Shown: in pieces, positions 16,694 through 26,676 of the stretch
How positions within the stretch are numbered: the stretch's first letter is position 1
How the letters are laid out: every line of letters begins with the position of its first letter
Assembly (NCBI GenBank): GCA_028284385.1
Contig: JANQRT010000060.1
Coordinates: forward strand, 1-64,000
Direction of reading: 5' to 3'
Source of the DNA: Opitutaceae bacterium
Lineage (GTDB): Bacteria; Verrucomicrobiota; Verrucomicrobiia; Opitutales; Opitutaceae
Length of the DNA stretch: 64,000 bases
The notes under the pieces: generated by a model
Seen by the model: only the letters and a program-made list of their open reading frames with translations
Database searches by the model: none
What the model was told of the DNA's origin: nothing
Position numbers and translations under genes: made by a program

Positions 16694-19357
16694 TTAGGCT
16701 ACGGAAATGAGGGTGGCTGGATCCAGGATCAGGGCTATCGTTCCGTCACCTAGTATCGCTCCACCGGATACGCCTGGAATACCTTGCATCATCGAGCCGA
16801 GGCTTTTGATGACCACCTCCTGCTTGCTGACCATGTCGTCTACCAACAAGCCGCATGGCTTTCCTGTTGTTTCGACGACGACAACGGTCGCATCGCGTGG
16901 ATCGGTAATGGCCTTTGGAATTTGAAAATGATCGTGCAGTCGGAATAGCGGGATGATTTTCCCTCGAATATTGAGGATTTCCTCGTTGCCCTGAATCTTG
17001 GCCAAGGTTTGTTCATCCGGACGCAAGGCGACTTTGACCGAAGTCGTTGGCAAGATGAAGCGATCGTCGCCCACTTTCACTACCAGGCCATCAACGATAG
17101 CCATAGTGAGTGGCAATAGAATTCTGAATACAGAACCTTTTCCAAGTTCGGACTCGATCTCTACCTTGCCTCTCAGCTTCTCGATATTCTTTTTCACTAC
17201 ATCCATGCCGACGCCGCGGCCTGAGATGTCGGTGATTTGCTCGGCGGTGGAGAAACCTGGCGCGAAAATGAGTTTGAAGATCTCTTCTCTGGAAAGGTTC
17301 TCGTCTTCCCGAACGACCCCGTTTTTGATGGCCTTCTGCAAAACCTTTTCCGCATCGATCCCTCTTCCATCGTCGGAAAGTTCGATTACAATGCTGCTAC
17401 CTTGATGGTAGGCTTTAAGGGCCACGTAGCCTGTGTCGCTCTTGCCGACCGCTTCGCGATCCTCTGGCGGCTCCAAGCCGTGATCGAGAGCATTGCGGAT
17501 CATATGAACGAGAGGATCTCCGATTTCCTCGACTACATTGCGATCCAGTTCCGTGTCTTCTCCGGATACTTCGAAACGAACTTTCTTCCCGGATTTCGCA
17601 GCGAGATCACGAACGATGCGGCCCATCTTCTGGAAAGTCGGCTTGATGGGAATCATGCGCAGCGCCATTGAAGTGTGCTGCAGCTCTTTGGTGATGCGGG
17701 TAAGCTGAGACATGTTCCGCTGGAAAACGGAATTGTCATGGGCTTCGTCTTTCGAGCATTCGTGCAGCTGGCTTTGGACGATTACGAGCTCGCCCACCAT
17801 ATCCATCAAATTGTCCAGCTTCCAAGTGTTGACTCGGATGGAAGCGCTTTCGGTAGCCTTTCGCTTTACCGTGTTCTGCGCGGGAGCTTGAGCAGCGACC
17901 GGAGCGGGTTCCGCTTTCTTTGGCTCCTCTGGTTTCAGTTCGGCTAAAGCTTGATCCATCGCAGCGAGATCTTCCTCCGAAGATCCAACCTCTTCTTGCG
18001 ATCCAGGGCTTTCGCCAGCCGGCAGGTTGGTCTCAGCGGCTCCGGCAGGTTCGCCGGTTAAATTGGCATACTCCTCTGGACCCTTCATGGCCCATCTCGC
18101 TTTTACCATCAAATGGCTGACTGGAATAATTTCAGAGGGGAGCGTTCCGTCTGCCAAAGCGTCGGAGATTTGCTCGATCAGCCTGGAAATGGTGTCCTTC
18201 GATTCGAGAACGAGATCGATAACTCCGGTAAAGACATTGAGCTCGTCGTTGCGAACCAGATCCATCAACGACTCGACCTCATGAGCGAGGCGATTGACCG
18301 GTATGAGATTCAGAAAACCGGCGACTCCCTTGATGGTATGGAAGGAGCGGAACATGGAATTAATAGCGTCGCGATTTCCGACATCCTGCTCCAGTTCCAG
18401 AACGGCAGTTTCGATTTGCCCTAGATGATCGACTGCTTCCGTATGAAATTCTTCGAGGAGTTCCTTGTTCTCCTCCATGTTGAGATCCATCACCACGTCG
18501 AATTCGGCGAACTCCGCAGCGAGGCCACCGTCCTCCTGGTCGTTGACAACCTCTTCCGTTTGGGCTGTCTCCACATATTCAATACTTGGCTTGAAAGGCA
18601 TTGGCTCGACGCCGGATTTCAATTCGTTGAGCGACGATTCCAGCCAGATATTGAACTCGGTCAGGATCTTGATGCCCTGGCTATCCATTGGCTTGGCCGC
18701 GTCCACCAAAGCGTCTATCTTCTGGAAAACGGGTTCTACTGCGGTTAAGACCACTTGTCTGGCTTCAAACGAGCTTTGGAAATCCTGCAACAAGCTGTAA
18801 ATCGGCAGCATTCCTTCATCGCTACCAGGTTCGGCTAGCACGAGTTCTGACGAGAGGGTACTACCCAGTTGGCCGAAATCCTGGATTTCAATTTCCGTCC
18901 AGTCGATCTTGCCTCCCTGGATTTCCTCCTTGGCTTCCTGAAAGCCAATGGGTTCGTCTTCGGACGGTTCGGGATCTGCAGGAATCTCAATGTCGGCTAA
19001 TTCGGATTCGCCGTTCTGCTGTTCCGATTCTCCCTCCGCAACGTAGGATTCCATCTCCTTCCCATCGCGTATCCGATAGAGTGAATCGGCGCACCAGTTT
19101 GCGAAAGTCTTCATCGCCTCAATGGTCGCTTCATCGAAAGGCTCCGCTGTGTCGAGCTTTGGTTGAAGCATGTCCTGGATCGCTTCGACAGCTTCGTTGA
19201 GAGCATTGTCCTCGGGCAAGGAGTCGGCAATGTCGTTTACCAGGCTGTATATGGGGATCAGGCCATCGTCCTTTCCTGGCTGGGCCATATGGGATTCGGC
19301 GGCCAGTCTGGTGACGATATCTTCAAACTTAGTTATTTCTTCTTGTGACCACGCCAT
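16694..19357 (-). CDS. cheA: CheA-like chemotaxis histidine kinase with duplicated N-terminal domain
   Basis: From the ATG at 19357 the protein has 887 residues. The Hpt domain contains phospho-acceptor H340 in FRSFHTIKGVAGF. Dimerisation, HATPase (EIGDPLVHMIRNALDHG, and a G2-type GRGVGMDVV) and C-terminal CheW domains follow, so it is a complete CheA. Before the Hpt are two copies of an unrecognised domain of about 100 residues (roughly 3-99 and 152-252), joined by an acidic linker. No cheW, cheY, cheR or MCP gene is next to it; the nearest partner is the hybrid kinase upstream on the same strand. A GTG start 72 bases upstream (19429) is possible. Confidence 0.9.
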   Translation of the reverse strand: MAWSQEEITKFEDIVTRLAAESHMAQPGKDDGLIPIYSLVNDIADSLPEDNALNEAVEAIQDMLQPKLDTAEPFDEATIEAMKTFANWCADSLYRIRDGKEMESYVAEGESEQQNGESELADIEIPADPEPSEDEPIGFQEAKEEIQGGKIDWTEIEIQDFGQLGSTLSSELVLAEPGSDEGMLPIYSLLQDFQSSFEARQVVLTAVEPVFQKIDALVDAAKPMDSQGIKILTEFNIWLESSLNELKSGVEPMPFKPSIEYVETAQTEEVVNDQEDGGLAAEFAEFDVVMDLNMEENKELLEEFHTEAVDHLGQIETAVLELEQDVGNRDAINSMFRSFHTIKGVAGFLNLIPVNRLAHEVESLMDLVRNDELNVFTGVIDLVLESKDTISRLIEQISDALADGTLPSEIIPVSHLMVKARWAMKGPEEYANLTGEPAGAAETNLPAGESPGSQEEVGSSEEDLAAMDQALAELKPEEPKKAEPAPVAAQAPAQNTVKRKATESASIRVNTWKLDNLMDMVGELVIVQSQLHECSKDEAHDNSVFQRNMSQLTRITKELQHTSMALRMIPIKPTFQKMGRIVRDLAAKSGKKVRFEVSGEDTELDRNVVEEIGDPLVHMIRNALDHGLEPPEDREAVGKSDTGYVALKAYHQGSSIVIELSDDGRGIDAEKVLQKAIKNGVVREDENLSREEIFKLIFAPGFSTAEQITDISGRGVGMDVVKKNIEKLRGKVEIESELGKGSVFRILLPLTMAIVDGLVVKVGDDRFILPTTSVKVALRPDEQTLAKIQGNEEILNIRGKIIPLFRLHDHFQIPKAITDPRDATVVVVETTGKPCGLLVDDMVSKQEVVIKSLGSMMQGIPGVSGGAILGDGTIALILDPATLISVA

Positions 19358-19606
19358 AGTGGGAATCGTTGTCAGGGGATCGTGCGGTCTAATACCGTAG
19401 TTTTCAGTAGAGTCTTCATCGTCCAACACCGATGATGGCTTGAGTAGAAAAGCTCGTGTTGGAGTCAGCTCTATTCGCTATTGGCCGTGATAGACAGATA
19501 TCGAGCTCCGTTTTGCGTCGGTTTTACAAGATGAAGGTCCTTTTATTGGACTTCTTCATACGAAAACTCGAATGAGCCTCGCTAGAAAGCGCCGAGCTGG
19601 ACTGCC

Positions 19607-21592
19607 TTACTTTTTTTCCGCTTCCTGGAGAAGACGCTGAACAGTCGAGAGGGCGCTTTTCAATGCGAATGGCTTCTTTAGGATAACGGCGTCTTCAGGC
19701 ACATTGAATTGATGTGCGATCTCCTCGGAATAGCCGGTCATATAGATGACTTTCATCTGAGGATTCTTTTGCAGGAGCCGATCCGCCAGCTCAGACCCTC
19801 GCATTTTAGGAAGAATAAGATCTGTGATGAGAAGCTTGATATTGGCTTTTGACTCTTCAAAGAATTCAAGAGCATCCTCCGCCTGATTGGTCGAGAAGAC
19901 CTCATAATTATACTGGACTAGGAGTCCAGAGAGACAATCGCACCATATCTCATCGTCTTCCACCACTAGTATCGTTTCGCGGCTGGCCGACACCAGATTT
20001 TCGACAGGAAGGTCAGCATCTCCATCCTGTTTATCCTTTCGTGTGGCGACTTGGGGAAGAAAGATGCGAAATCGGGTTCCTTTTCCAATTTCACTGGCTA
20101 CTTCGATATGGCCGTTGGCCTGCTTGACGATGCCATAGACCGTGGCTAAGCCAAGTCCCGTTCCTTTGCCCGTCTCCTTGGTAGTGAAGAACGGCTCGAA
20201 TATGTGTCTCTGCGTTTCCTCGTCGATGCCCATTCCATTGTCCTGGAAAGTGAGAATCATGTAAGGCTTCGGCTCCATGTACTCTGGGAGCTCTCCCTCT
20301 GCTTCCTCGCTGGAACAGCCAAACATGTTCAGCGATATTTCCCCGCCATTGGGCATGGCGTCTCGGGCGTTCGTAGTAAAGTTGATCAGAATCTGCTCCA
20401 GGGCCGTTCGGTTGATATTAACGTAAAGAGGGTCCTCCTGGAAATTCAGATGAAACCGAATGTTCTCAGGTATCAATCGACGCAGAATTTTCTGCATATC
20501 CCGGGTGACCTTTACCGCATCCAGAACTTCCGGCTTAAGATTCTTGTTTCTGCGGCTGAAGGACAGGAGTTGTTGGGTCAGGTCGGCTGCGCGTTCAGCC
20601 GCCTTTCGAACCTCTGTGAGGTACTTGCGGTTCGGATCGTCCTCCGAGGCCTTGTCGAGAATCAAATCCGAGAAAGAGAGAATGACAGCCAGGATATTAT
20701 TAAAGTCGTGGGCGATGCCTCCGGCTAGGCGGCCAATGGCCTCCATCTTCTGCGACTGGAAAAGATCTTGTTCCAGTCGGCGAATCTGGCTCACGTCGCG
20801 TTGGATAACGACATAATTTGCCACTTTTTCTGCGGATTCGTGAACCGGGAAAATCTTCCAAGCCAAGATGAACTCGCTCCCATCCTTTTTGTAGCCTACT
20901 GTTTCGCCAGCAGCGACGTGGCCTTCCTTCAGGTCGTTGACCATCTCTTCAATCACCGAGGGATCGGTGCTGGGGCCGTTCAGAATGGAGATGCTTTTGC
21001 CGACCACTTCCAGGTCTTTGTATCCTGTTATTTCTGTAAAGCCGTCGTTAGTGTAGAGGATCTTGGCGTCTCCATTCTCCCAGTTGCTATCCGTGATGAC
21101 GACTCCCTCGCCGATGCTTTTCAGGGCCGTCGCGATAAGCCGGATTTGAGCATTGGTCGACTCCTGTTCGCTCAAGTCTCCCAGGAAAAGCAATGCCCCT
21201 GACAATTCGGGATAGGTAGGATTGGCGTTGGGCTTAAGCTGGAAGCTTATCAGCGCTTTCGAGCCATCTTCACGACGAATATAGGCTCGTGAAAGCGCGA
21301 GTTGAGGGTTGCGATATTTCTCCGATGTCAGGTCGATGCGCTCGTCGGTATATGGGTCGAATGCCGCGAAAATGTCGTTGATAGGCTTACCCTCGGCATC
21401 CGAGAGAGGTGTTCCCAGGAGCTTCTCGGCGATCGTGTTGCATCTCTCGACGTGACCGTAGCGATCCAGCACGACGATGCCTTCTTTGGAGAACTCCAGT
21501 AGGGATTCCAATAATCCTGAGGCCTTAGCTAACTCGCTTCGAATCTCGTCGCCGGCGATGGAAGTGGAGTTTTCTAGTGAGTAGTCGGACAT
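19607..21592 (-). CDS. PAS-PAS hybrid sensor histidine kinase with receiver domain
   Basis: This 661-residue kinase is cytoplasmic, as no transmembrane helix is seen. Two PAS domains occupy about 22-145 and 150-275. A HisKA domain with H295 in [13 protein letters not shown] follows. The HATPase (about 395-515) has N, G1 (DNGMGID) and G2 ([13 protein letters not shown]) boxes. A C-terminal receiver has acidic residues D546-D547, phospho-acceptor D591 in [13 protein letters not shown] and the late KKPF lysine. It senses a small molecule or redox state through PAS and may feed the nearby CheA, although no direct link is shown. Confidence 0.92.
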   Translation of the reverse strand: MSDYSLENSTSIAGDEIRSELAKASGLLESLLEFSKEGIVVLDRYGHVERCNTIAEKLLGTPLSDAEGKPINDIFAAFDPYTDERIDLTSEKYRNPQLALSRAYIRREDGSKALISFQLKPNANPTYPELSGALLFLGDLSEQESTNAQIRLIATALKSIGEGVVITDSNWENGDAKILYTNDGFTEITGYKDLEVVGKSISILNGPSTDPSVIEEMVNDLKEGHVAAGETVGYKKDGSEFILAWKIFPVHESAEKVANYVVIQRDVSQIRRLEQDLFQSQKMEAIGRLAGGIAHDFNNILAVILSFSDLILDKASEDDPNRKYLTEVRKAAERAADLTQQLLSFSRRNKNLKPEVLDAVKVTRDMQKILRRLIPENIRFHLNFQEDPLYVNINRTALEQILINFTTNARDAMPNGGEISLNMFGCSSEEAEGELPEYMEPKPYMILTFQDNGMGIDEETQRHIFEPFFTTKETGKGTGLGLATVYGIVKQANGHIEVASEIGKGTRFRIFLPQVATRKDKQDGDADLPVENLVSASRETILVVEDDEIWCDCLSGLLVQYNYEVFSTNQAEDALEFFEESKANIKLLITDLILPKMRGSELADRLLQKNPQMKVIYMTGYSEEIAHQFNVPEDAVILKKPFALKSALSTVQRLLQEAEKK

Positions 21593-21714
21593 TTAGGAGA
21601 GATGCTTCGTGAAAAAGGAAACTGATCGAAATTTACGAAAATAGCAATGTTAGGTTTCAATCCCTAGTATTTTCAAAGCTGTAATGCGAATTTGGCTACA
21701 ACCAAAAGTGCTTG

Positions 21715-22710
21715 CTATTTTGAGGCTTGCTGGAGGATTCTGACTACCTCCAAGCCCATTTTCCCATCGGTTGATGGCTGGCGGTTTTGTTGAATGCATC
21801 GAACGAATTCATTTGTCTGTACGCTCAAGGGCTCGGGAAATTCAATGTTCGGGACCGTTAGGTTACCCATTCGCTTGATTAGCTGGAATTGGGCGAAGGA
21901 CTCGATAGGTTCCAAACCGCGTATTGGATTTTTCTTGTCGATGCCTCGATCATAGACGGAGATTTTGGCATCTGGAGAGACGTCGTTGTATACTACCATC
22001 TTCTTGCTTCCCACTATCGTCATTTCCCTTGTCTTTTTAGGGTGCAGCCAGCTGCAATGGATATTGGCCGCTATACCGCTTGGGAACTTCAGATCGATGA
22101 ATCCGATATCGTTGATGCCTTCCTGCAAGAAACTGTGCCCATATCCTCGAACGTGGGTCGGGTATTCGCCTGTCAAATACAGGAGAATTGAAATATCATG
22201 AGGAGCGAGATTCCATAGGGCATCGACATCGGAGCGCACGCGCCCCAGGCTTAGTCTTTGCGAATGAATGCAATAGATTTCTCCCAGCTCTTGAGCATCG
22301 ATCAGGCGCTTCAATTCACGAACCGCATTGTTGTAGATGAAAACATGTCCCACGAAGAGGATTCTGCTGTGCTTATGGGCAATTTCTACCAGCTCCTCCG
22401 CCTCTTGGACATTTGAGCAAAGGGGTTTTTCTATAAAGACGTGCTTTCCCCCTTCTAGGGCCAGTTTTGCTAGTTGATAGTGAGTGGCGGCCGGTGTAGC
22501 AATGGAGACGGCACGAACCTCATCATCGTCTATCGCGTCTTGGATGTTCGTTGAGGTGGGAATGGCTGGAAAGCGCTCCCTGGCCCTTTGAAGATTGGAT
22601 TCGTCCTGATCGATGATCCAATTCATCTTGCAGTCGGGGGTGGCCGCGAAGTTCCTGACCAGATTAGGTCCCCAGTAGCCAAAACCGAAATGAGCGATTT
22701 TCGTATTCAA
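21715..22710 (-). CDS. Gfo/Idh/MocA oxidoreductase, WlbA/WbpB-like
   Basis: This 331-residue oxidoreductase begins with the Rossmann loop GFGYWGPNLVRN and has FIEKPLCSNVQEAEE and the NLAPHDISILLYL motif. Those blocks match the N-terminal part of the 51.5-kb fusion protein closely, so the two are paralogues. WlbA/WbpB enzymes oxidise C3 of UDP-GlcNAcA. The start is a TTG at 22710, with GGA about 12 bases upstream; no ATG lies nearby in frame. It is the last gene of minus-strand block B, preceded 30 bases upstream by an acyltransferase. Confidence 0.85.
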   Translation of the reverse strand: MNTKIAHFGFGYWGPNLVRNFAATPDCKMNWIIDQDESNLQRARERFPAIPTSTNIQDAIDDDEVRAVSIATPAATHYQLAKLALEGGKHVFIEKPLCSNVQEAEELVEIAHKHSRILFVGHVFIYNNAVRELKRLIDAQELGEIYCIHSQRLSLGRVRSDVDALWNLAPHDISILLYLTGEYPTHVRGYGHSFLQEGINDIGFIDLKFPSGIAANIHCSWLHPKKTREMTIVGSKKMVVYNDVSPDAKISVYDRGIDKKNPIRGLEPIESFAQFQLIKRMGNLTVPNIEFPEPLSVQTNEFVRCIQQNRQPSTDGKMGLEVVRILQQASK

Positions 22711-22740
22711 AACTGTATCCAGAATTTGGTGAAAAATCTG

Positions 22741-23214
22741 TTATTGGCTTGGTAATTCGCGAATCAGTTTTGCCGGATTGCCCGCGTAGATGCCGGGTCT
22801 GTCGATATCCTTTGTGACGACGGCTCCCGCCCCGATCACGACGTTATCGCAAACTTCGATCGGCAATATGGTAGCATTGCTCCCGATGGATACGTGATTC
22901 CCGATTTTCGTCTTTTTCCAATTATCGACGTTTGGATCGGGTTTGCCTTCTTTGAATAAATCGTTGATGAACATGACGCCGTGGGCGACGAAACAATGAT
23001 CACCGATATCGACATACTCACAAATGAATGAATGCGATTGGATACGCGTGTTCTGCCCGACCGAAACATGCCTCTGTATTTCGACAAAAGGCCCTACAAA
23101 ACTGTTGTTTCCGATTGAGCAACCATAGAGGTTTGCTGGTTCGATGACGGTTACCTTCTCCCCGAACGTCACATCAACGATTCCAACGCTTAGCTTTCTG
23201 GGTGTGTTCTCCAT
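22741..23214 (-). CDS. Hexapeptide-repeat acyltransferase, WlbB/WbpD-like
   Basis: This 157-residue left-handed beta-helix protein shows successive hexapeptide turns (VIEPANLYG, IGNNSFVGPFVEI, VGQNTRIQSHSFI, IGDHCFVAHGV), a catalytic-type histidine in the CFVAHGVMFIND segment, and the closing IYAGNPAKLIRELP. Such enzymes transfer acetyl groups to amino sugars. With the adjacent oxidoreductase it forms a split version of the fused protein encoded at 51.5 kb. The ATG at 23214 is preferred to a TTG four codons upstream. Confidence 0.83.
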   Translation of the reverse strand: MENTPRKLSVGIVDVTFGEKVTVIEPANLYGCSIGNNSFVGPFVEIQRHVSVGQNTRIQSHSFICEYVDIGDHCFVAHGVMFINDLFKEGKPDPNVDNWKKTKIGNHVSIGSNATILPIEVCDNVVIGAGAVVTKDIDRPGIYAGNPAKLIRELPSQ

Positions 23215-23288
23215 TGAATATAACAAAGTTGGTTATTCTGTTTTCGGCAAATCTAATTGCTAATTCATTACCGCTAACTCCCAGGCTT

Positions 23289-24953
23289 TCACGTATCCAT
23301 TTTCTCCACAAACGAGCCTAGCCGATTTCTGAGTTGGCGTTTAATATCCTCAGATTCGCTGGAGTTCGTTGAGGGCTCTGTCGAAAGCCGTTTGCCCATT
23401 ATGACGTAGATCCATTTTAGTTCGATACACGATGAGATCAAAGGCAGGCGTTCCGAAAAAGATTTTACCTCTTCTTGAGGGAGCAGGGAGGCTAAGGTAG
23501 ACTTCCAGTCTTCGTAAAGTTCGCGGGGCGCGGGATAGCGTGGCTGAGCAAAAAAGTCCGAAATCGTCTTCGCGGGATCATCCCATCCTGCATATTCGAA
23601 GTCGATAAACCGTATCGAACCGTCTTTCGCGAATAGAGCGTTGTGCAGGCCAAAATCGGACGGGCTAATGATCAGAGCTGCAGGGCTTATCGGCTTTCGA
23701 AATAGCTCGCTGGAAATCATACGCTTGGCTAACTTCTGAAAAGCGTCCTCTAGTTCGATTTGTATCCAATTAGCCAGTTCGTGCTCAACCTCATTTGCTT
23801 TGGCTCTTGCTAGCCATAAGTTGCGGCGTTTCGAAACCAAGTCTAGATGTTCCTGCAGCGTATCGCAGGATTCGGCGGCGCGCGGCATTTTTTTCGCTTT
23901 GGATAAGTCCTTCTTTTGCTGAAGATCCAGTAGGAATTCGAGAAAGCGGTTCCAAATTTCTAATGGAGCGTCAGTTTCATCAGGCCAAAGAGCGCCTTCT
24001 TCGAGGGTAAGGATCGCTGCTTTTGCGTTAGCATCGGTTTCAAGCAGGGTTGGAGTCCTTCTACCTTCGAGTTCCTCTGAGTAGCTTAAGAATTTCACTT
24101 CGTGAGCGAACCTATCGCGATAATCGCTGAGAGATTGCTTGTAGATCTTTCCGAAGAGAACCCTTCCATCGCTCGTTCTCAGCGAATACGAGCGATTATT
24201 CATGCCGCCTCTCAGCTCTTCTATGTCCAACAAGCTTGTGCTCAAGCGGTTTTGTATGAGTCCGCTAAATACGACTTTTGGCTCTCTCGAATCATTGTCC
24301 TCGGAATTCTCCTGATCCAAGGGTCTTTCAGACGGACGGGAGCTATCAATTATCGAGGAAATTTCCTTCCAAGTTCGGATTCTTCTTAGCTTGCCCTGAA
24401 GTTGGTTGCCAAGATCTTGGCCTGGCTCGAATAGGAGTGATAGCGTTCCCCTGGGAAAGTCGATATCTCGAAGCGTTTCCGGGAGGTCGTCGATAAACCA
24501 ATTGCAGCGTTCTCTGGCAATGCGCTTTAGCTTCTCCTTTCGCGTAGACTCGAAGAAAGCATGATGATCTATATCGAATTCCGCGCTCAGCAATCGAGGA
24601 AAATTTTCGTGTATCCAATTTTTAGCAGCCTCGATAAGATTGTATGGAAGACCCGCTGTCGGGTAAATCGACTTATGGCTAATGACGCGGATCGAGTGAC
24701 CATTTGCTATCCAGCGAAGAAGAGAGGCTTCGACATCTGGGAATGGCTTCGCTTCAATGATCATCCGTCCGTAGGCCAATCCTTGAATGCGGCTCCATTC
24801 CCATTCTCCCCCCTTTCGCATTCGCATGAGATTTCTTAGTTCGGTCTTCGGGGAAGTCTCGCCGTTGAGCTTGATGCCTAGTTCGTCGGCGATTTTTAGA
24901 AAGACACTATCATAGCATATAAGCGTATTGTCGAAATCGATACCGATAATCAT
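23289..24953 (-). CDS. HAD hydrolase-like / aminoglycoside-choline kinase-like fusion
   Basis: This 554-residue protein joins two enzymes. Residues 1 to about 200 are HAD-like: D6-x-D8 in IGIDFDNTL, S92 in VISHKS, and D155-D156 in NWFIDDLPE. Residues about 230-550 resemble the APH/choline-kinase family: a glycine-rich RGGMNNRSY loop, a lysine in FGKIYKQ, the catalytic loop S-D433-F-G-L-H-N438, and the metal motif D451-F-E-Y-A-G-W-D. A linker rich in D, E and S joins them. It could phosphorylate and dephosphorylate sugars or carrier intermediates. The HAD motif is good enough to be active. It starts 16 bases after the alcohol dehydrogenase stop. Confidence 0.8.
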   Translation of the reverse strand: MIIGIDFDNTLICYDSVFLKIADELGIKLNGETSPKTELRNLMRMRKGGEWEWSRIQGLAYGRMIIEAKPFPDVEASLLRWIANGHSIRVISHKSIYPTAGLPYNLIEAAKNWIHENFPRLLSAEFDIDHHAFFESTRKEKLKRIARERCNWFIDDLPETLRDIDFPRGTLSLLFEPGQDLGNQLQGKLRRIRTWKEISSIIDSSRPSERPLDQENSEDNDSREPKVVFSGLIQNRLSTSLLDIEELRGGMNNRSYSLRTSDGRVLFGKIYKQSLSDYRDRFAHEVKFLSYSEELEGRRTPTLLETDANAKAAILTLEEGALWPDETDAPLEIWNRFLEFLLDLQQKKDLSKAKKMPRAAESCDTLQEHLDLVSKRRNLWLARAKANEVEHELANWIQIELEDAFQKLAKRMISSELFRKPISPAALIISPSDFGLHNALFAKDGSIRFIDFEYAGWDDPAKTISDFFAQPRYPAPRELYEDWKSTLASLLPQEEVKSFSERLPLISSCIELKWIYVIMGKRLSTEPSTNSSESEDIKRQLRNRLGSFVEKMDT

Positions 24954-24969
24954 TTTCGTGGACGAAAGA

Positions 24970-26001
24970 CTAATAATTCATTACAGCATGGATAACCTCT
25001 CCCTTTCGCATTTTCGATATCAGTTCGTCTACTTCTTGAAGGCTTCCCCGATGGGAGATCATTGGTTTTGGATCAAATTGATCATTCTGAATCATGCGAA
25101 CGAGTCTAGGAATATCCTCATGAGGCTGGCTGCCTCCCCCCTCAGATCCGGTGAGCAATTTCCCGAAATGGAGGGGTAGAGTATGAATGGATACGGCTTT
25201 ATCGTGAGACATCACGCCGTAAAGGACACATCTTCCTTTCGGTTGCGTCAGACTGTAGCAACGCTCAATGATAGACGGATTTCCTGTTCCATCGAGCGTA
25301 ATATCCGCGCCCCTTTTTCCGACAATAGCTTGTACTTGTTCGGTGATGTCTTGGCTCGAGCCGTCTAATGTATGCGTCGCTCCGAATTGTTTGGCCATCT
25401 CTAGTTTATGCGGGAAAAGATCGACGGCGACGATGGGATGCAAGCCGGCCAATTTGGCTCCAAGAATGGCTCCGAGCCCAATGCCGCCAGCTCCGAAAAT
25501 CACCAGGGATTCGCCGATCCTCGCCTTGGCGTCTCGATTGATAATGCCGAAGCCGGTTGTTAGCGTGTCGGCTAGTAGAGCCGCGATTTCCAAGTCCAGA
25601 TCTTCAGGAATCCTGGTAACGCGATTCTCCGAAAGGACTGCCCAGTGGTTGAAGGTGGTAATCCATCCCGCATTGATGGTTTGGGATCCACGCTTATATT
25701 TTGGCGGTCGAGACTGAACCCCTGCTCCAGGTCTCCAATGGGCAACTACATGATCGTCTGGTTTAACGGTCGTGACTTCCGGTCCGACTTCGCGGACGAT
25801 TCCTCCCGCTTCATGTCCGAGAAGGTGAGGCAGCCATCGATCCTCTCCTTTAACGCCGTCAATCTCTCCGATTTGGCTGCCGCAAATGCGGGAGGTCTTA
25901 AGTTCGACTAGAACCTGACCGTATTCAAGTTTCGGTATTTCCACTTCATCGAGTTCAAGTGGCTGTTTAAGCTGGGTTAGAATGGCCGCTAGCGTTTTCA
26001 T
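24970..26001 (-). CDS. Zinc-type alcohol/sugar dehydrogenase (MDR family)
   Basis: This 343-residue MDR dehydrogenase has catalytic zinc positions C-G-S-Q in SRICGSQIGE and LLGHEAGG, and a Rossmann loop IFGAGGIGLGAILGAKLAG. The four-cysteine structural zinc lobe is absent, as in several sugar-alcohol dehydrogenases. It probably oxidises a sugar or its precursor in the polysaccharide locus. The ATG at 26001 overlaps the upstream methyltransferase stop as ATGA; 20 further upstream codons in frame are open but overlap the methyltransferase. Confidence 0.87.
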   Translation of the reverse strand: MKTLAAILTQLKQPLELDEVEIPKLEYGQVLVELKTSRICGSQIGEIDGVKGEDRWLPHLLGHEAGGIVREVGPEVTTVKPDDHVVAHWRPGAGVQSRPPKYKRGSQTINAGWITTFNHWAVLSENRVTRIPEDLDLEIAALLADTLTTGFGIINRDAKARIGESLVIFGAGGIGLGAILGAKLAGLHPIVAVDLFPHKLEMAKQFGATHTLDGSSQDITEQVQAIVGKRGADITLDGTGNPSIIERCYSLTQPKGRCVLYGVMSHDKAVSIHTLPLHFGKLLTGSEGGGSQPHEDIPRLVRMIQNDQFDPKPMISHRGSLQEVDELISKMRKGEVIHAVMNY

Positions 26002-26660
26002 TCGAAGAAAATAAATCCATGGTCTCCGGTGTATCCGGTTTCCTTGAACCACCAATCCCATTCCTCAGGAGAATGGAAGGCTTCGCAAGTGAGCTGCCAG
26101 TATAGCAGATTGGCCTTCTCGCTTTCGTTTCGGTAGGATTCTACGCAAATGAACTTTTTGTCTTTTCCGACGCGTTCGATCTCCTGAAGAGCCTTGTGGA
26201 GATCATAGCACCGCAGATTGTGTAGCGTTGTTATCGATACGACGAATTCGAACGCATTGTCCTCGAAGGGCAAGCTGCTAGCGTCGCCTTTAACGATCCT
26301 GTTCTTTATTTCCGGCTTAGCGTGTTCGATAGCGTATTCGGAAATGTCGAGACCTGTAACCTCTATTCCTGGAACGACTTGGGTGAAATCGTAAAGCAAA
26401 TAGCCCTTCCCGCATCCCACGTCGAGAATTCGATCCCCTGGCTTCAACTGGTAATGGTCTTTCATGGCTCTGGCCACTTTTTCCCAGCGACCGTCATAGC
26501 GCATGCCACCGTATCCAGTTTTTCGATCGCCATCCCAGTAGTCGTATCCCCATTGCTTTGCGAGTTCCGCCGCTTTGGCTTTCGGGTATTCGGTGACCCT
26601 GGCGACGTAGTCTCGCTTGGTCTGCTTATGGACAAGTCCTATGAAATCGAGATAGGCCAT
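25998..26660 (-). CDS. Class I SAM-dependent methyltransferase
   Basis: This 220-residue protein has motif I RILDVGCGKGYLLYDF, the acidic motif II VTGLDISEYAI, and motif GDASSLPFEDNAFEFVVSI before the fourth strand. It is probably a sugar or lipid methyltransferase. It is coupled by ATGA to the dehydrogenase and follows the transketolase C-subunit gene by 16 bases, so it belongs to the same operon. Confidence 0.87.
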   Translation of the reverse strand: MAYLDFIGLVHKQTKRDYVARVTEYPKAKAAELAKQWGYDYWDGDRKTGYGGMRYDGRWEKVARAMKDHYQLKPGDRILDVGCGKGYLLYDFTQVVPGIEVTGLDISEYAIEHAKPEIKNRIVKGDASSLPFEDNAFEFVVSITTLHNLRCYDLHKALQEIERVGKDKKFICVESYRNESEKANLLYWQLTCEAFHSPEEWDWWFKETGYTGDHGFIFFE

Positions 26661-26676
26661 AGGTTGAAAGTAAGAA

